Positions 1-10,325 of a DNA stretch of 64,000 nt are shown in pieces (position 1 is the first letter of the stretch; each line of letters opens with the position of its first letter). A program made the translations under genes and the position numbers. The notes under the pieces were generated by a model. That model searched no databases. It saw only the letters and a program-made list of their open reading frames with translations, and was not told where the DNA came from. Source of the DNA: Streptosporangiales bacterium (GTDB lineage: Bacteria; Actinomycetota; Actinomycetes; Streptosporangiales; WHSR01); assembly GCA_009379995.1 (NCBI GenBank), contig WHSR01000001.1:85635-149634 (forward strand), written 5' to 3'.

Positions 1-165
1 ACCTGGTTCGACGGCTTCGACCTGCACGAGCCCGGCCTGGTCGACGTCTCTCACTGGCCCTCGCCGGCCGGCGTCCGCCCCAGCGTACGCGTCCTCGCGG
101 GCGTCGCCCGCAAACCCGAGGCCGAGGAAGGGCTGTCCTTATTCGCGCACAAGTTATCCCCCTGA
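1..165 (+). CDS. C-terminal end of a SAM-dependent methyltransferase (DUF574-like), partial
   Basis: An open frame runs from base 1 to TGA at 163-165, giving the last 54 residues of a protein that begins outside the window. The pattern of a phenylalanine/glycine stretch, then GLVDVSHWP and a VARKPEA tail, resembles the end of the actinomycete DUF574 SAM-dependent methyltransferases, whose C-terminus usually reads like 'EPGLVPVSxWRP...GVGRKP'. These are abundant in Streptomyces relatives and of mostly unknown substrate. The catalytic domain is not in view, so the assignment rests only on the tail. The following ~220 bases up to 387 hold no gene that I can support. Confidence 0.5.
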   Translation, partial: TWFDGFDLHEPGLVDVSHWPSPAGVRPSVRVLAGVARKPEAEEGLSLFAHKLSP

Positions 166-387
166 CGACGGCTTCCGAGACGCCCAGCGCGGCAGTGGTC
201 CAGGCCCGAGTCTTTCGGCCGAACATAGTTCCGCCCTATGTCGCCGCGTTCTGATTGGTTTGGTGTACGTAGTTTTCCGCAAAAATGGGGGGTCACTTTT
301 CTGTGGCGTCGCGGTTAGCATGGTGAGGTCCCATCAACCCTGGTGGTCCGGCAGCGAGGCCACTCCGCCCCGCAAAGGAGCTGGCCG

Positions 388-2226
388 GTGGCTGAGGGCA
401 GCGACTTCGAGGCACTCGAACGCAGGCTCGACGACCTCGGCGCACGGGAGCGCCGAGTGCTCCCTGCCCTCTTCCAGGAGCTGCCCCTTCCGGTGTTCCT
501 GCTCGACTGCGGCGGCGCGATTCGCCACGCCAACAGGGGAGCGGTGGAGCTGCTGGCGACAGCTCCCGGCCACGTCACCGGGAAGTCCCTCCCGCTTCTG
601 GTCGACCTTTCCCACCGGGCCGCGCTTCGGTCCCGCCTGTCCGCCCTGCTTCGGGACGGCGGGGCGCTGTCCTTCGATACCCGCTTCGGCCGGCAGGGTG
701 GGTTTACCGACGTCCGGCTGCACCTGGTGCGCCTTGATCAACCGGGCGGGGCCCAGCCCCTGGTCGCCGCGGTGGCGACGCCCTTCGTCGCACCCGGGTT
801 CGGCGGGCCGGCCCCGCGCGATGGGCCGCACCTCGACGGAGCCACGGTGATGGGGCCCAAAGACGGGTCGGGCGGGAAGGATGCCGAGGGGCAGAGCGGC
901 AGGAGGGACGAGGACGAACAGGTCCTGGTCGCGGCGGCTCGCCGGATCGACCTGCTGGCCAGGACGGCCAGACTGCTGCTGCACGAGGACTCGTTGAACG
1001 AGCCGGTCGCGCTGGCCCGGGCGGCCGGTCTCCTGCAGGGCGCGTTCGCCGACTGGGCGGTGATCGATCTCGTCCGGGAGAACGAGGTTCAGCGGGCGGT
1101 GGTGGTGGGGCCCGAGGACGCCGACGGCAGGTCCGGCAGCCGGCTCTTGGGCGAGCTGGACCCGACGGCCTCGGAGATCCCCTGCGACGTGATCGAGACT
1201 GGGACGTCGGTGCTGTACCCGCTGGTCGAAGGCGAGACGGCGGGTGAGTCCGGGGGGCAGGGGGGCGGGAATGACGAGGCGTTCGGCGTCACCGAGGACG
1301 GGCTGCCGGTGCTCGTCGCCCTCCACGCAGGGTCGGTGCTGTGCGTACCGCTGCGTGACGACACCGACGTACTCGGAGTCCTCACCCTGGTGCGCCGGGT
1401 CGGGCGCCCCCGCTTCGGCCCAGCAGACCTTGGGCTCGCCGAGGAGCTCGGTGAGCATCTCGGCCTTGCGATCCGTACCGAGCGCAACTACCAGCGCCGT
1501 TCGGAGGTTGCGCAGGCCCTGCAGGCCAGCCTGCTGCCCCGGTCGTTGCCGACGATACCCGGGCTGGAGCTCGCGGCCGCCTACCGGACCGCCACCGAGG
1601 GCATCGAGGTCGGCGGTGATTTCTACGATGTGTTCGACAGCCCCGGCGGCTGCGGTCTCGTCCTCGGCGACGTCTGCGGCAAGGGGGAGGACGCCGCCGC
1701 GATAACCGCGATGGTCCGGCACGGCGTGCGCCTGCTCGGGCTATGGAACGACCGGCCCACCGAGGTGCTGCGGCAGGTCAACCACGCGATGGTGGTACAG
1801 CAGGAGATCGGCCGGTTCGCCACAGTTGTCGCGGCCCATCTGCGGTGGGGGAACGGCAGGCTGCTGGTCCGGCTGGCGAGCGCCGGGCATCCGTGGCCGC
1901 TGGTGCTGCGCGCGGCGGGCGGCGTCCACCTGGTGTCGGGCGGCGGACTCCCGTTGGGCGTCTTCGACGACGCAGAGCCGAACGGGCAGGAGCTCGAGCT
2001 GTTCCCCGGAGACACCCTGCTGCTCTACTCGGACGGGGTGACCGAGGCGCGCGGCCCAGGTGGGCAGCTGTACGGCGAGCAGGGGCTCGCGGACGTCGTA
2101 GCCCGGGGGGCGGGCCTGTCCGCGAGCGCGCTCGTCAAGGCCGTCGAGGACGACCTCGACGGTTTCACCGGCGGCCGGATGCGCGACGACATGGCGTTGC
2201 TCGCCGTCGGCGTGGACGCCGGCTAG
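388..2226 (+). CDS. PAS/GAF-domain PP2C (SpoIIE-type) serine phosphatase
   Basis: A 612-residue signalling protein of the kind that dephosphorylates STAS anti-sigma antagonists. I chose GTG at 388 because AAAGGAG sits 7 bases upstream; an in-frame GTG at 343 has no such site. Residues ~20-125 look like a PAS sensor, ~190-370 a GAF domain, and ~385-610 the SpoIIE phosphatase domain. The phosphatase core shows GGDFYDVF (~409) and GDVCGKG for metal binding, SAGHPWPL, LLLYSDGVTEAR and the terminal DDMALLAV. There is no transmembrane segment, so it is cytosolic. STAS proteins at 11.4 and 54.4 kb are possible partners, which is inference. A perfect hairpin follows the stop. Confidence 0.93.
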   Translation: MAEGSDFEALERRLDDLGARERRVLPALFQELPLPVFLLDCGGAIRHANRGAVELLATAPGHVTGKSLPLLVDLSHRAALRSRLSALLRDGGALSFDTRFGRQGGFTDVRLHLVRLDQPGGAQPLVAAVATPFVAPGFGGPAPRDGPHLDGATVMGPKDGSGGKDAEGQSGRRDEDEQVLVAAARRIDLLARTARLLLHEDSLNEPVALARAAGLLQGAFADWAVIDLVRENEVQRAVVVGPEDADGRSGSRLLGELDPTASEIPCDVIETGTSVLYPLVEGETAGESGGQGGGNDEAFGVTEDGLPVLVALHAGSVLCVPLRDDTDVLGVLTLVRRVGRPRFGPADLGLAEELGEHLGLAIRTERNYQRRSEVAQALQASLLPRSLPTIPGLELAAAYRTATEGIEVGGDFYDVFDSPGGCGLVLGDVCGKGEDAAAITAMVRHGVRLLGLWNDRPTEVLRQVNHAMVVQQEIGRFATVVAAHLRWGNGRLLVRLASAGHPWPLVLRAAGGVHLVSGGGLPLGVFDDAEPNGQELELFPGDTLLLYSDGVTEARGPGGQLYGEQGLADVVARGAGLSASALVKAVEDDLDGFTGGRMRDDMALLAVGVDAG

Positions 2227-2240
2227 CGCGCCGGTAACTG

Positions 2241-2287
2241 TTGATTGGCCCATTCACCCGGACCTAACGGGTGAATGGGCCAATCAA
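2241..2287. terminator. Bidirectional terminator, perfect 20-bp stem
   Basis: Arms 2241-2260 and 2268-2287 are exact reverse complements with a 7-base loop. The hairpin lies between the convergent phosphatase gene (stop 2226) and the sulfoquinovose synthase gene (stop 2303), so it can end transcription from both sides. There is no U-tract, as is common in actinomycetes. Confidence 0.8.
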
Positions 2288-2302
2288 CGAACGAAAGACG
2301 GG

Positions 2303-3520
<1,218 letters not shown>

Positions 3521-3620
3521 CTAGTGTTCGCTAACCTCAATCGGTAGCGGTAGTCCGAAGTTGGATTGTCTCGGGCCCAGATTCATCTGTTCTTAACCTC
3601 ATAGTCTCGCAGGAGTCATA

Positions 3621-4337
3621 GTGGATCCGCGTGAAGGGGCATTCACCCGTGCGACCGGCCGAGAGGTCGAGGGGAACCACGCCCAGCCACGCTACCGGCG
3701 CTATCAGTTCGACCTCATCTCCCCGCACTGCGGGCGTTCGATACTCGAGGTAGGCGCGGGCGTCGGCGAGTTCTCCGCCCAGTTCACCGACCGGGAGCGG
3801 CTGGTTCTCACGGATGTGGATCCAATCGCGGTGGATGAGATGGGGAAGCGCTTCGCCGACCGATCCGAGATCGAAGCATGCCAACTCGATCTCGACGGGT
3901 CGCTGGAGCTGGACGGAGAGCCGGTGGAAAGCGTGGTCGCCATCAACGTCCTCGAGCACATCGAGGACGACGTGGCGGCGCTCAAGTCACTCGCACGTCT
4001 GGTGGTGCCGGGCGGGACCATCGTCCTGTGGGTACCGGCCTACCAGACCTTGTACGGCGACTTCGACCGCAAGGTCGGCCACGTCCGCCGATACACCCCG
4101 GCGACCATGCGAGGTGCCGTCGAGGCGGCCGGCCTGACGACCCGGGTGTGCCGTCCGGTCAACTTCCTCGGCGGGCTGGCCTGGTGGCTCGCCGTACGGA
4201 TCGGCGGCACCGGCAGTCCAAGGCCCGGGATGGTGGCCGTGTACGACCGGCTCGTGGTACCGGTCACCCGCATCGTGGACCGGCTGCGTCCCCCGTTCGG
4301 GCAGACGGTGCTGTGCGTCGTGGAGGTGCCGGCGTGA
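3621..4337 (+). CDS. Class I SAM-dependent methyltransferase
   Basis: A 238-residue methyltransferase with the Rossmann motif I ILEVGAGVGEFSAQF (~40-54), an acidic ribose-binding residue in LTDVDP, and motif post-II SVVAINVLEHIEDD. The C-terminal part (WVPAYQTLYG...VGHVRRY) is typical of methyltransferases found next to polyprenyl-glycan or GtrA genes. GTG at 3621 is preceded by AGGAG. It overlaps the GtrA gene by 4 bp (GTGA), so the two are translationally coupled. The substrate is not evident; a lipid or sugar carrier intermediate is plausible from context. Confidence 0.85.
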   Translation: MDPREGAFTRATGREVEGNHAQPRYRRYQFDLISPHCGRSILEVGAGVGEFSAQFTDRERLVLTDVDPIAVDEMGKRFADRSEIEACQLDLDGSLELDGEPVESVVAINVLEHIEDDVAALKSLARLVVPGGTIVLWVPAYQTLYGDFDRKVGHVRRYTPATMRGAVEAAGLTTRVCRPVNFLGGLAWWLAVRIGGTGSPRPGMVAVYDRLVVPVTRIVDRLRPPFGQTVLCVVEVPA

Positions 4338-4948
4338 GGTCGAGGCTCCGTGATGAGCCTCCAGATGAGCTGATGGAGCAGTCGGGGGCGGACACCCAGC
4401 CGCTTGCCGCGGTACGTCGGCCGGAGACGCCGAACGGCGAGGCGGCGCCCGTGGGTCGGCGGCGGGTCTCCCCGCTGTTCCGGGTGACCGGGCTCGCCTG
4501 GGTGGCCGGCAGGTTGGCGGATCGGCCCGGAATCTGGCGGTGGGCCAAGTTCGCCACCAGCTCGGGCGTTGCCACCGTCAGCAGCGCCGCCACGCTGACG
4601 ATCCTGTACGGCCTGGATCTCACCGGCCCGCGGGTGGCCACCGTGATCGCGTACGCCGCCGGCGCGGTGCCGAACTACCTGTTGAGCCGATTGTGGACGT
4701 GGCGGGGTCGCAGCCACCCGAAGCCGCTGCGCCAGGTGATCCCATACCTGGCCATCATCCTCACCACCACTGCGATCGCCACGACCCTGACCGGCCTCAC
4801 GCACGACCACGTACACCTGCTCACCACGGTGCGGTGGATCCAGGTGTTGCTCGTCGACGGGGTCTTCCTGGGCACATACGCCGCGATGTTCGTGGTGAAG
4901 TTCCTGTTCCTCGACCGGTTCGTGTTCAACGCCCGCCGCGTGGGCTGA
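4334..4948 (+). CDS. GtrA-family membrane protein (polyprenyl-phosphate-sugar flippase type)
   Basis: A 204-residue protein. After a charged N-terminal ~65 residues come four hydrophobic segments in the GtrA arrangement, including WRWAKFATSSGVAT, the motif PNYLLSRLWTW (conserved in the family) and the ending KFLFLDRFVFN. GtrA/DPMS-type proteins are thought to move polyprenyl-linked sugars across the membrane. GTG at 4334 overlaps the upstream stop as GTGA, with GGAGG 7 bases before it; an internal ATG at 4373 is a weaker alternative. The 3' end overlaps the convergent gene by 23 bp. Confidence 0.85.
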   Translation: MRSRLRDEPPDELMEQSGADTQPLAAVRRPETPNGEAAPVGRRRVSPLFRVTGLAWVAGRLADRPGIWRWAKFATSSGVATVSSAATLTILYGLDLTGPRVATVIAYAAGAVPNYLLSRLWTWRGRSHPKPLRQVIPYLAIILTTTAIATTLTGLTHDHVHLLTTVRWIQVLLVDGVFLGTYAAMFVVKFLFLDRFVFNARRVG

Positions 4949-6275
4949 GGACGAACAAGCCGCGGTCCATGCTGCTCACCGCCACGACCTTCCGTTGCCG
5001 GAAGTACGGGTAGTTGCTCCAGGTGCCGCCCTCGAAGCTCGGGTTGTCGTTCTCCGGGTAGACGTCGAAGTAGGCGACCTCGGAGAGCCCACGCCGGCCG
5101 ATCTTCCGGGTGTCGTAGACCCGCAACCCCGAGGTGTAGTTCGAGGCGAACGCCACCCGACCCTCGGGGTAGATGTTGTGGTCGATCGACGTGGTGTCGT
5201 TCTCGAACGCCTCGATCAGGGTCGGGTTGTCGAGGTCGCGAACGTCCCAGACACGCGTTGTGGTACCTATCCCGTGGTTGACCTCATCCAGCTCGTCCCC
5301 GTGGAGGAAGTACCGCTGGCTGGGCGTCAGCCACCCCTGGTGGCTGTACCCGTCGTTGGGGTAGTCGGCCCTGGCGAGGGGTATCGGGTTCGACTTGTCG
5401 GTGACATCCACGATCGACAGGAAGTTTTCGTAGTCGTCCCCCTCGCCGGACACCGCGTTGGCGTTGAAGCAGATCTCCCGGTCGCGGTGCTCCTTGTCGG
5501 GGCCGCGGTAGGTCACGCACTGTGTGTCGTGGATGTACTCGTGCTCGGAGAAGCATCCGGCGAAGGTTGGGTCGGCCGGGTCGCGGACGTCGACCATGTG
5601 CAGCCCGCCGGCGCAGCTGTCGGACCCGTCGGCGTTGTGGGTGCCCACCGCGTAGAGGAACCCGGTGCGTGTGTTGACGTTGACGTTGTGTGAGGTGGCG
5701 AACCCGTCGTAGTGGGCGGTCTCGCCGAAGGTGACCGGCTCACCCTTTACGCCGCGGACCTCGGTGAGGTCGAAGACCTGAAGGCCGTGCCCCTGTTGCT
5801 CCGACACGACGAACATGTGGTTCGCGTAGACCTTGAGGTCCCGCCAGAACGGGGCCTCCGGGTCGAGCGCATGGGCCGGCAGCGTCCCCACCACGTCGGG
5901 ACGCGTGGGGTGGCTGACGTCGACGATCACGGTCCCCTCGGTCGCGCCGACCAGCGCGTAATCCTTCCTCGTCAGGGGGTCTGTCCACCCCCACATGTCG
6001 TTGACGAAGGAGACGCCGAGGTCATCGAGTGAAAGGTGGCTCAGCATGTCGATGCGGTGGCACGGGTACGTGTCGGCCGCCATCCCGCGTACGCAGGGCG
6101 CAGAGGTCTTCGGTGCGCCGCTCTTGGGCGAGGGCTTCGAAGCAACCTCCTCGAACTCCTCCGCCTGCTGCGCCATGGATGGGGCCAACGGATCGTCGTG
6201 TGCCACCGACGGCGCGGCCCCCAGGCTGATCATGAGTGCGGCAAGAACAAATGGGATTGCCCATCGGACGCGCAT
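4926..6275 (-). CDS. Secreted LVIVD-repeat / choice-of-anchor B family protein
   Basis: A 449-residue exported beta-propeller-like protein. ATG at 6275 has AGGAGG upstream and opens a clear signal peptide (WAIPFVLAALMISLGAAPSVA); a longer in-frame N-terminus lacks one. Repeats of the LVIVD type recur: YALVGATEGTVIVDVS, GLQVFDLTEV, GGLHMVDVRDP, FLSIVDVTD, TTRVWDVRDLDNP and GLRVYDTRKIG. The HDTQCV and DHNIYPEGR signatures fit the 'choice-of-anchor B' domain. No C-terminal anchor is visible here. The function of the family is unknown. It ends inside the convergent GtrA gene. Confidence 0.85.
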   Translation of the reverse strand: MRVRWAIPFVLAALMISLGAAPSVAHDDPLAPSMAQQAEEFEEVASKPSPKSGAPKTSAPCVRGMAADTYPCHRIDMLSHLSLDDLGVSFVNDMWGWTDPLTRKDYALVGATEGTVIVDVSHPTRPDVVGTLPAHALDPEAPFWRDLKVYANHMFVVSEQQGHGLQVFDLTEVRGVKGEPVTFGETAHYDGFATSHNVNVNTRTGFLYAVGTHNADGSDSCAGGLHMVDVRDPADPTFAGCFSEHEYIHDTQCVTYRGPDKEHRDREICFNANAVSGEGDDYENFLSIVDVTDKSNPIPLARADYPNDGYSHQGWLTPSQRYFLHGDELDEVNHGIGTTTRVWDVRDLDNPTLIEAFENDTTSIDHNIYPEGRVAFASNYTSGLRVYDTRKIGRRGLSEVAYFDVYPENDNPSFEGGTWSNYPYFRQRKVVAVSSMDRGLFVLSPRGGR

Positions 6276-6369
6276 GGCCGGCCTCCTCGCCTGGAACAGA
6301 CGGAAATTAACCGATACGGGAGGAACTGTCCATAGCGAGGAGCGGCACCACGCGTCGCGGCGGTCGGTC

Positions 6370-7369
6370 TCAGGGGACGCGGCCGCTGTGCTCGGCGATG
6401 CCCTCACCCGGTAGGGCTCCGGCCCGCCGCGCCTGGCGAAGCCACAGACGGGTCCCGAGACCCACGGCGAGCCGGTACAGGAGCTTCGAACGCGGGATCC
6501 GGTGGCCGACCTCCGTGTGTGGGGCGTAGATCGCTCCGGGCTCTCCGGGCTCTCCGGGCTCCGTCTCCAGCCAGCCGGTGTGTATGCGCTGCTGCTGGCC
6601 GAAGTTCCGGGGGCCGAACCAGTGCGCGGTCAGGCCCGCGCGCCGGCCGCCGGGGGGTACGAGTCTCTCGGGCACGTCGAGGACGATCCCGCGCTCCGCG
6701 GTCCCGGCGACCCGAATCGGGGCCACCACCGGGAACCCTTCGGCGCCCATCCAGCCGAGCAGCACGTCCGGCAGCCGCCTCGCCCCGGCCGCAGCGCGGA
6801 CGTGGTCGATCCTCGGTTCGGTACCGCGAGCCGGCCGGCGCTGCGGCGCCGGCGGCGTCAGCTCCGGCCCGTCCGCGGGCAGCGGGGCGCCATGCACCTC
6901 TGGCGTCCCGCGGCAGGTCAGGTCGGGCCATACGATCACCCGCTCGACAGCGATCTCGATACCGACCCGCCAGTGGTAGATCCGCAGCCACCAGCCCCAG
7001 AAGGGGCCGAACTCGCTCGTCGACCCGTAGAAGCGTTCCCAGTGCTCGCGGTTGGTTCGCAGCCAGGTTTGGTCCGAAGCCGGGGTGAGCGAGGCCTCGC
7101 CCTGCACGAGCACGTACTCGGGGCGGCCGCTGGACCCGTGCTCACGGGTGTGGAACGCGATCGCTACGCGCGGGTTTCGCCGTATCCGCTCCAGCTTCTT
7201 CCACGCCCCCACCGAGCTGTTCATCGTCAGTGCCGGCGTCCCGGTCCCGCATGCCGAAGTTCGTCACCGGGCTGACCACGGCGCCGCCCGCAGGGGTCGG
7301 GTAGGCCAGCACGACGGCCTGGTCGCCGCCGAGGATGTCGTCCACGGTGTCCGGCCAGCGGGTCGTCAT
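6370..7369 (-). pseudogene. Pyridoxamine-5'-phosphate-oxidase-family gene, frameshifted
   Basis: Two overlapping minus-strand frames encode one protein. The first starts at ATG 7369 and reads TVDDILGGDQAVVLAYPTPAGGAVVSPVTNFGMRDRDAGT, which is longer when complete. The second picks up as MNSSVGAWKKLERIRRNPRVAIAFH and runs to 6370. Together they look like an actinomycete split-barrel flavin/F420 oxidoreductase-like protein of about 330 residues. The break is near 7225-7232; loss of two bases (an expected GC within ACGCTGACG) would explain it. Either the gene is dead or the sequence has an error there. It diverges from a MarR gene that may regulate it. Confidence 0.75.
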
Positions 7370-7392
7370 CGGTACCGGCCTCCGCAAAGTTG

Positions 7393-7439
7393 GTGACACG
7401 TCAATATATGGCAGATCATACATATCCGTGACGCGTCAC
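7393..7439. promoter_or_regulatory. Paired palindromic operator candidates for the MarR regulator
   Basis: GTGACGCGTCAC at 7428-7439 is a perfect 12-bp palindrome. GTGACACGTCAA at 7393-7404 keeps the GTGAC and CGTCA half-sites, 35 bp away. Both lie in the divergent promoter region between the frameshifted oxidase-like gene and the MarR gene starting at 7460, the usual place for MarR autoregulation. No experimental support is implied. Confidence 0.5.
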
Positions 7440-7459
7440 CGAACCTCTACGATTTCACC

Positions 7460-7966
7460 GTGGACCCACTCCTCGAGTTCGCCCTGTCGGTGAAGGCGAT
7501 GCACCGGGAGCTCGAGCGGCTCATGAACGAAGCCACCCGACCCCTGGGGCTCACCGCCGCGCAGGCCGAGGCCGTCGTCGTCATCGGGCAGGCGGAACCG
7601 CTCTCGCTCAAGGAGCTCGGCGAGCTGCTGATCGCGGAGGCTGGTCACCCCAGCCGCCTCGTCGACCGTCTCGTGGACGCGGGTCTCGTGGAGCGGCACG
7701 CCGCGGGCGACGACCGCCGCCGCATCGAGCTCTCGCTCACCCCGCGCGGCCGCGTCCTGCAGGAACGCATACTCGCCGCACACGAAGGGATCCTGGAGCA
7801 CGGCCGCGGGCGCGTAGGCGACCGCGACCTCGGCCCGGCGCTCGAGCTCCTCCGCCACCTGCTCGCCGGCAGCCCGTACGCCGAACTCATCAACCGGCGC
7901 CGCGAACTCCTCGAAGCCGGCCCACGCGCCGCGGAGACCGGGAACGCGACTCGCTCTACCGGGTGA
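7460..7966 (+). CDS. MarR-family transcriptional regulator
   Basis: A 168-residue winged-helix regulator. Residues ~25-110 carry the MarR fold: GLTAAQAEAVVVIGQ, LSLKELGELLIAEAGHPSRLVDRLVDAGLVERHAAGDDRRRIELSLT as separate consecutive elements, and the wing motif DDRR. The start is GTG at 7460 with only a weak ribosome site, so it may be leaderless. Palindromic sites directly upstream suggest autoregulation and control of the divergent oxidase-like gene. The stop overlaps the convergent glycosyltransferase gene by 11 bp. Confidence 0.88.
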   Translation: MDPLLEFALSVKAMHRELERLMNEATRPLGLTAAQAEAVVVIGQAEPLSLKELGELLIAEAGHPSRLVDRLVDAGLVERHAAGDDRRRIELSLTPRGRVLQERILAAHEGILEHGRGRVGDRDLGPALELLRHLLAGSPYAELINRRRELLEAGPRAAETGNATRSTG

Positions 7967-10325
7967 GGACTTCCATCCGTTCGACGGCGGGCTCGGGCGC
8001 CCGGGCGAACTCACGGCGGCGCGACCGCTCCCGCAGCCAGGTGCTGAACACCACGCGGCCGAACTGCAGGCCGTACAGCAGGTTGCCGCCCTTCTTCGAC
8101 TTGCCGGCGATCCGCTCGTGCATGGTCGTCGGCACCTCGACCACCCGGAACCCCTGGGCGAGCACGCCGATCAGCAGCTCGGAAGCCTGGTACTGCTGCT
8201 GCCGCAGCAGCACGGACCCGGTGACCTCCGGCTTCATGCCCCGGAACCCGTTGGAGGTGTCCGTGATCGGTGTCCGGGTGAGCACGCTGATCAGCCAGGC
8301 GAACACCCGCACGCCCGCGTGACGGACCCGGTCGGTGGTCTCCGCACGGCCCAGGCGTCGGGAGCCGGTGACGAAGTCGGCCTCGTCGGCGAGCAGCGGA
8401 CGCAGCAGGATGGGCAGCTCGTCGGTGTCGTACTGCCCGTCGGCGTCGGTGGTGACGATGTAGTGCGCGCCACCCTCGCGGGCCAGTCGGTAGCCAAGCC
8501 GCAGCGCAGCACCCTGGCCGCGGTTGACCGGCGCGTCGCAGACGTAGACGCCCCGGTCGATCGCGACCTCGACTGTAGCGTCGCTCGCGCCGTCCACCAC
8601 TACCAGGGTGTTGACGTCCAAGCCCTCGACCTGGGCAGGGATACGGTCCAGGACCGGCCCGATGGCGTCGGCCTCGTTGTAGGCGGCGATCACGATCGTG
8701 ACCGGGGCAAACCGCACGTTCTCGTGCCGCCGGGTGAAGTCGCGGATCGCGTCGGCGTCGATCCGGTCGGACTCCAGCTCCCGGTTGGCTACTACCACCT
8801 TGCTGCCTCGCAGCAGCGCGGTCAGGCCGAGCGCGCCGGCCAGCGGGAACAGGATGAGCCCGGGCAGCTGGTAGCGCCAGGAGAACTCGAACGTCGCCGA
8901 GGCCCCGAGCAGGCAGAGCCCGGTCAGCAGCGGCAGCAGGCAGCTGCGGCGCACACCCGACCAGCGGGCGTGACCAACACCCGCCGGGCCGAGCAGCCCG
9001 GCGAGCGCGAGCAGGCCGAGCAGCGTCCCGGGCACGTAGCCGACCGCCTGGTAGTCCCGCAGGAAGCTGGCGAGGGCCGGCTGCACGTACGGTCCTTCGC
9101 CGCCGTAGCCGCGTATCGTCTCGACCGGGTCGTACGGCGGGTAGTACGGGTAACCGTGCTGGAAGCGCCACCGCTCCAGGGGCGGGTCGGTGGGCGACTG
9201 GGTGCGTACCGGCGCGAAGCCCTTGAGGAAGTCGCGAACCACCGCCCGGGTCAGCCGCAGCGGGTCGTTCATCGCGACGTGCAGCGCGAAGTCGCGCATC
9301 GCCTCCTGCTGGCTGACGCCCGCCGGGAACTGCACGCGGTGTATGGGCGAACTGAGGTCGTGCGCGTACCAGTCCGGGCCGGGCCGGCGCTCGGGCGGCT
9401 CGGTCGGGCACAGCGCGAGGATGTGCGGTGCGACGCGGTCGGCGGAGAGCTCCGCGCAGTCGGCGACCGGTGCCGCCCGGGCATACAGCAGCTGTGGCCG
9501 GCGGGGGCCGTCGAGCTCGAAGGCGTTCCCGCTCAGGCTGTTCCACGTGGCGTAGCCGAACAGCGGCACCAGGAAGCAGGCGACCAGCAGGCCCACCGCG
9601 AGCCAGCCCGCGGCGGGCTTGCGTCGCCGGGAACGCCAGGCGAGCAGGGCGGCGCAGAGCACCACCATCGCGCCGACCTCGGCGACGGGGCGGACGGTGG
9701 CCGCCAGGCCGAACAGCAGCCCCGCGGCGGCCAGGGCGCGGTAACCGGGCCGCGGACGCCACACCAGCAGCGCGAGCGCACCGAGCAGCAGCGCCTCGAA
9801 CAGCGGCTCGGTCATGAGGTTGTGCTCGATGTGCAGCTGGTAGCCGTCGAGCAAGATGGGGGCGGCCGCCAGGGCGCCGAGCCAGGTCGGCCCGCCGCGG
9901 CGCAGCACCAGCGCGTACAGCAGGACCGCCATGCCCAGCCCGAGCAAATGCTGCACCACGACGACCAGGGAGAGCCCGCCCACCGGCAGCAGCCAGGAGA
10001 GCAGCATCACCGTGTAGCCGATCGGATGCAGCGGATCGCCCGGCTTGAGCTCCTCGAGCTTGGCCAGGTAGCTGAAGGAGTCGATGTACAGCAGGGCCGG
10101 CTGGTAGGCGACCTGGACGAGCACTCGCAGGGTCACGCCCAGGGCGAGCAGTACGAGCAGCGCCCGGTGTCGGCGGAGCAGCGGGCGCACCCCGTTGCGG
10201 AGCAGTCCGCCGTGGAACAGCCGGGAGCCCCGGCCAAACCTGGGGCCGACCCTGGGGCGACCCCCGGCAGGTCCGGCCGACTTCCAGTCCGTCGTGTGTG
10301 TCCGTGGGGTCGCCGTCATCCTCAT
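7956..10325 (-). CDS. Fusion of GT-C membrane glycosyltransferase with GT-2 (DPM synthase-like) domain
   Basis: A 789-residue protein in two parts. Residues ~45-540 form a polytopic membrane domain with many hydrophobic helices and an early acidic pair after the first helix (YIDSFSYLAKLEELKPGDP), as in GT-C enzymes that use polyprenyl-phosphate sugars. Residues ~560-770 form a GT-2 domain: VTIVIAAYNEADAIGPV, VVDGASD, the DAD metal motif in IVTTDADGQYD, and DTSNGFRGM. The GT-2 half could make the polyprenyl-P-sugar that the GT-C half uses, which is inference. ATG at 10325 overlaps the upstream epimerase stop as ATGA, so the two are coupled. Confidence 0.85.
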   Translation of the reverse strand: MRMTATPRTHTTDWKSAGPAGGRPRVGPRFGRGSRLFHGGLLRNGVRPLLRRHRALLVLLALGVTLRVLVQVAYQPALLYIDSFSYLAKLEELKPGDPLHPIGYTVMLLSWLLPVGGLSLVVVVQHLLGLGMAVLLYALVLRRGGPTWLGALAAAPILLDGYQLHIEHNLMTEPLFEALLLGALALLVWRPRPGYRALAAAGLLFGLAATVRPVAEVGAMVVLCAALLAWRSRRRKPAAGWLAVGLLVACFLVPLFGYATWNSLSGNAFELDGPRRPQLLYARAAPVADCAELSADRVAPHILALCPTEPPERRPGPDWYAHDLSSPIHRVQFPAGVSQQEAMRDFALHVAMNDPLRLTRAVVRDFLKGFAPVRTQSPTDPPLERWRFQHGYPYYPPYDPVETIRGYGGEGPYVQPALASFLRDYQAVGYVPGTLLGLLALAGLLGPAGVGHARWSGVRRSCLLPLLTGLCLLGASATFEFSWRYQLPGLILFPLAGALGLTALLRGSKVVVANRELESDRIDADAIRDFTRRHENVRFAPVTIVIAAYNEADAIGPVLDRIPAQVEGLDVNTLVVVDGASDATVEVAIDRGVYVCDAPVNRGQGAALRLGYRLAREGGAHYIVTTDADGQYDTDELPILLRPLLADEADFVTGSRRLGRAETTDRVRHAGVRVFAWLISVLTRTPITDTSNGFRGMKPEVTGSVLLRQQQYQASELLIGVLAQGFRVVEVPTTMHERIAGKSKKGGNLLYGLQFGRVVFSTWLRERSRRREFARAPEPAVERMEVLTR

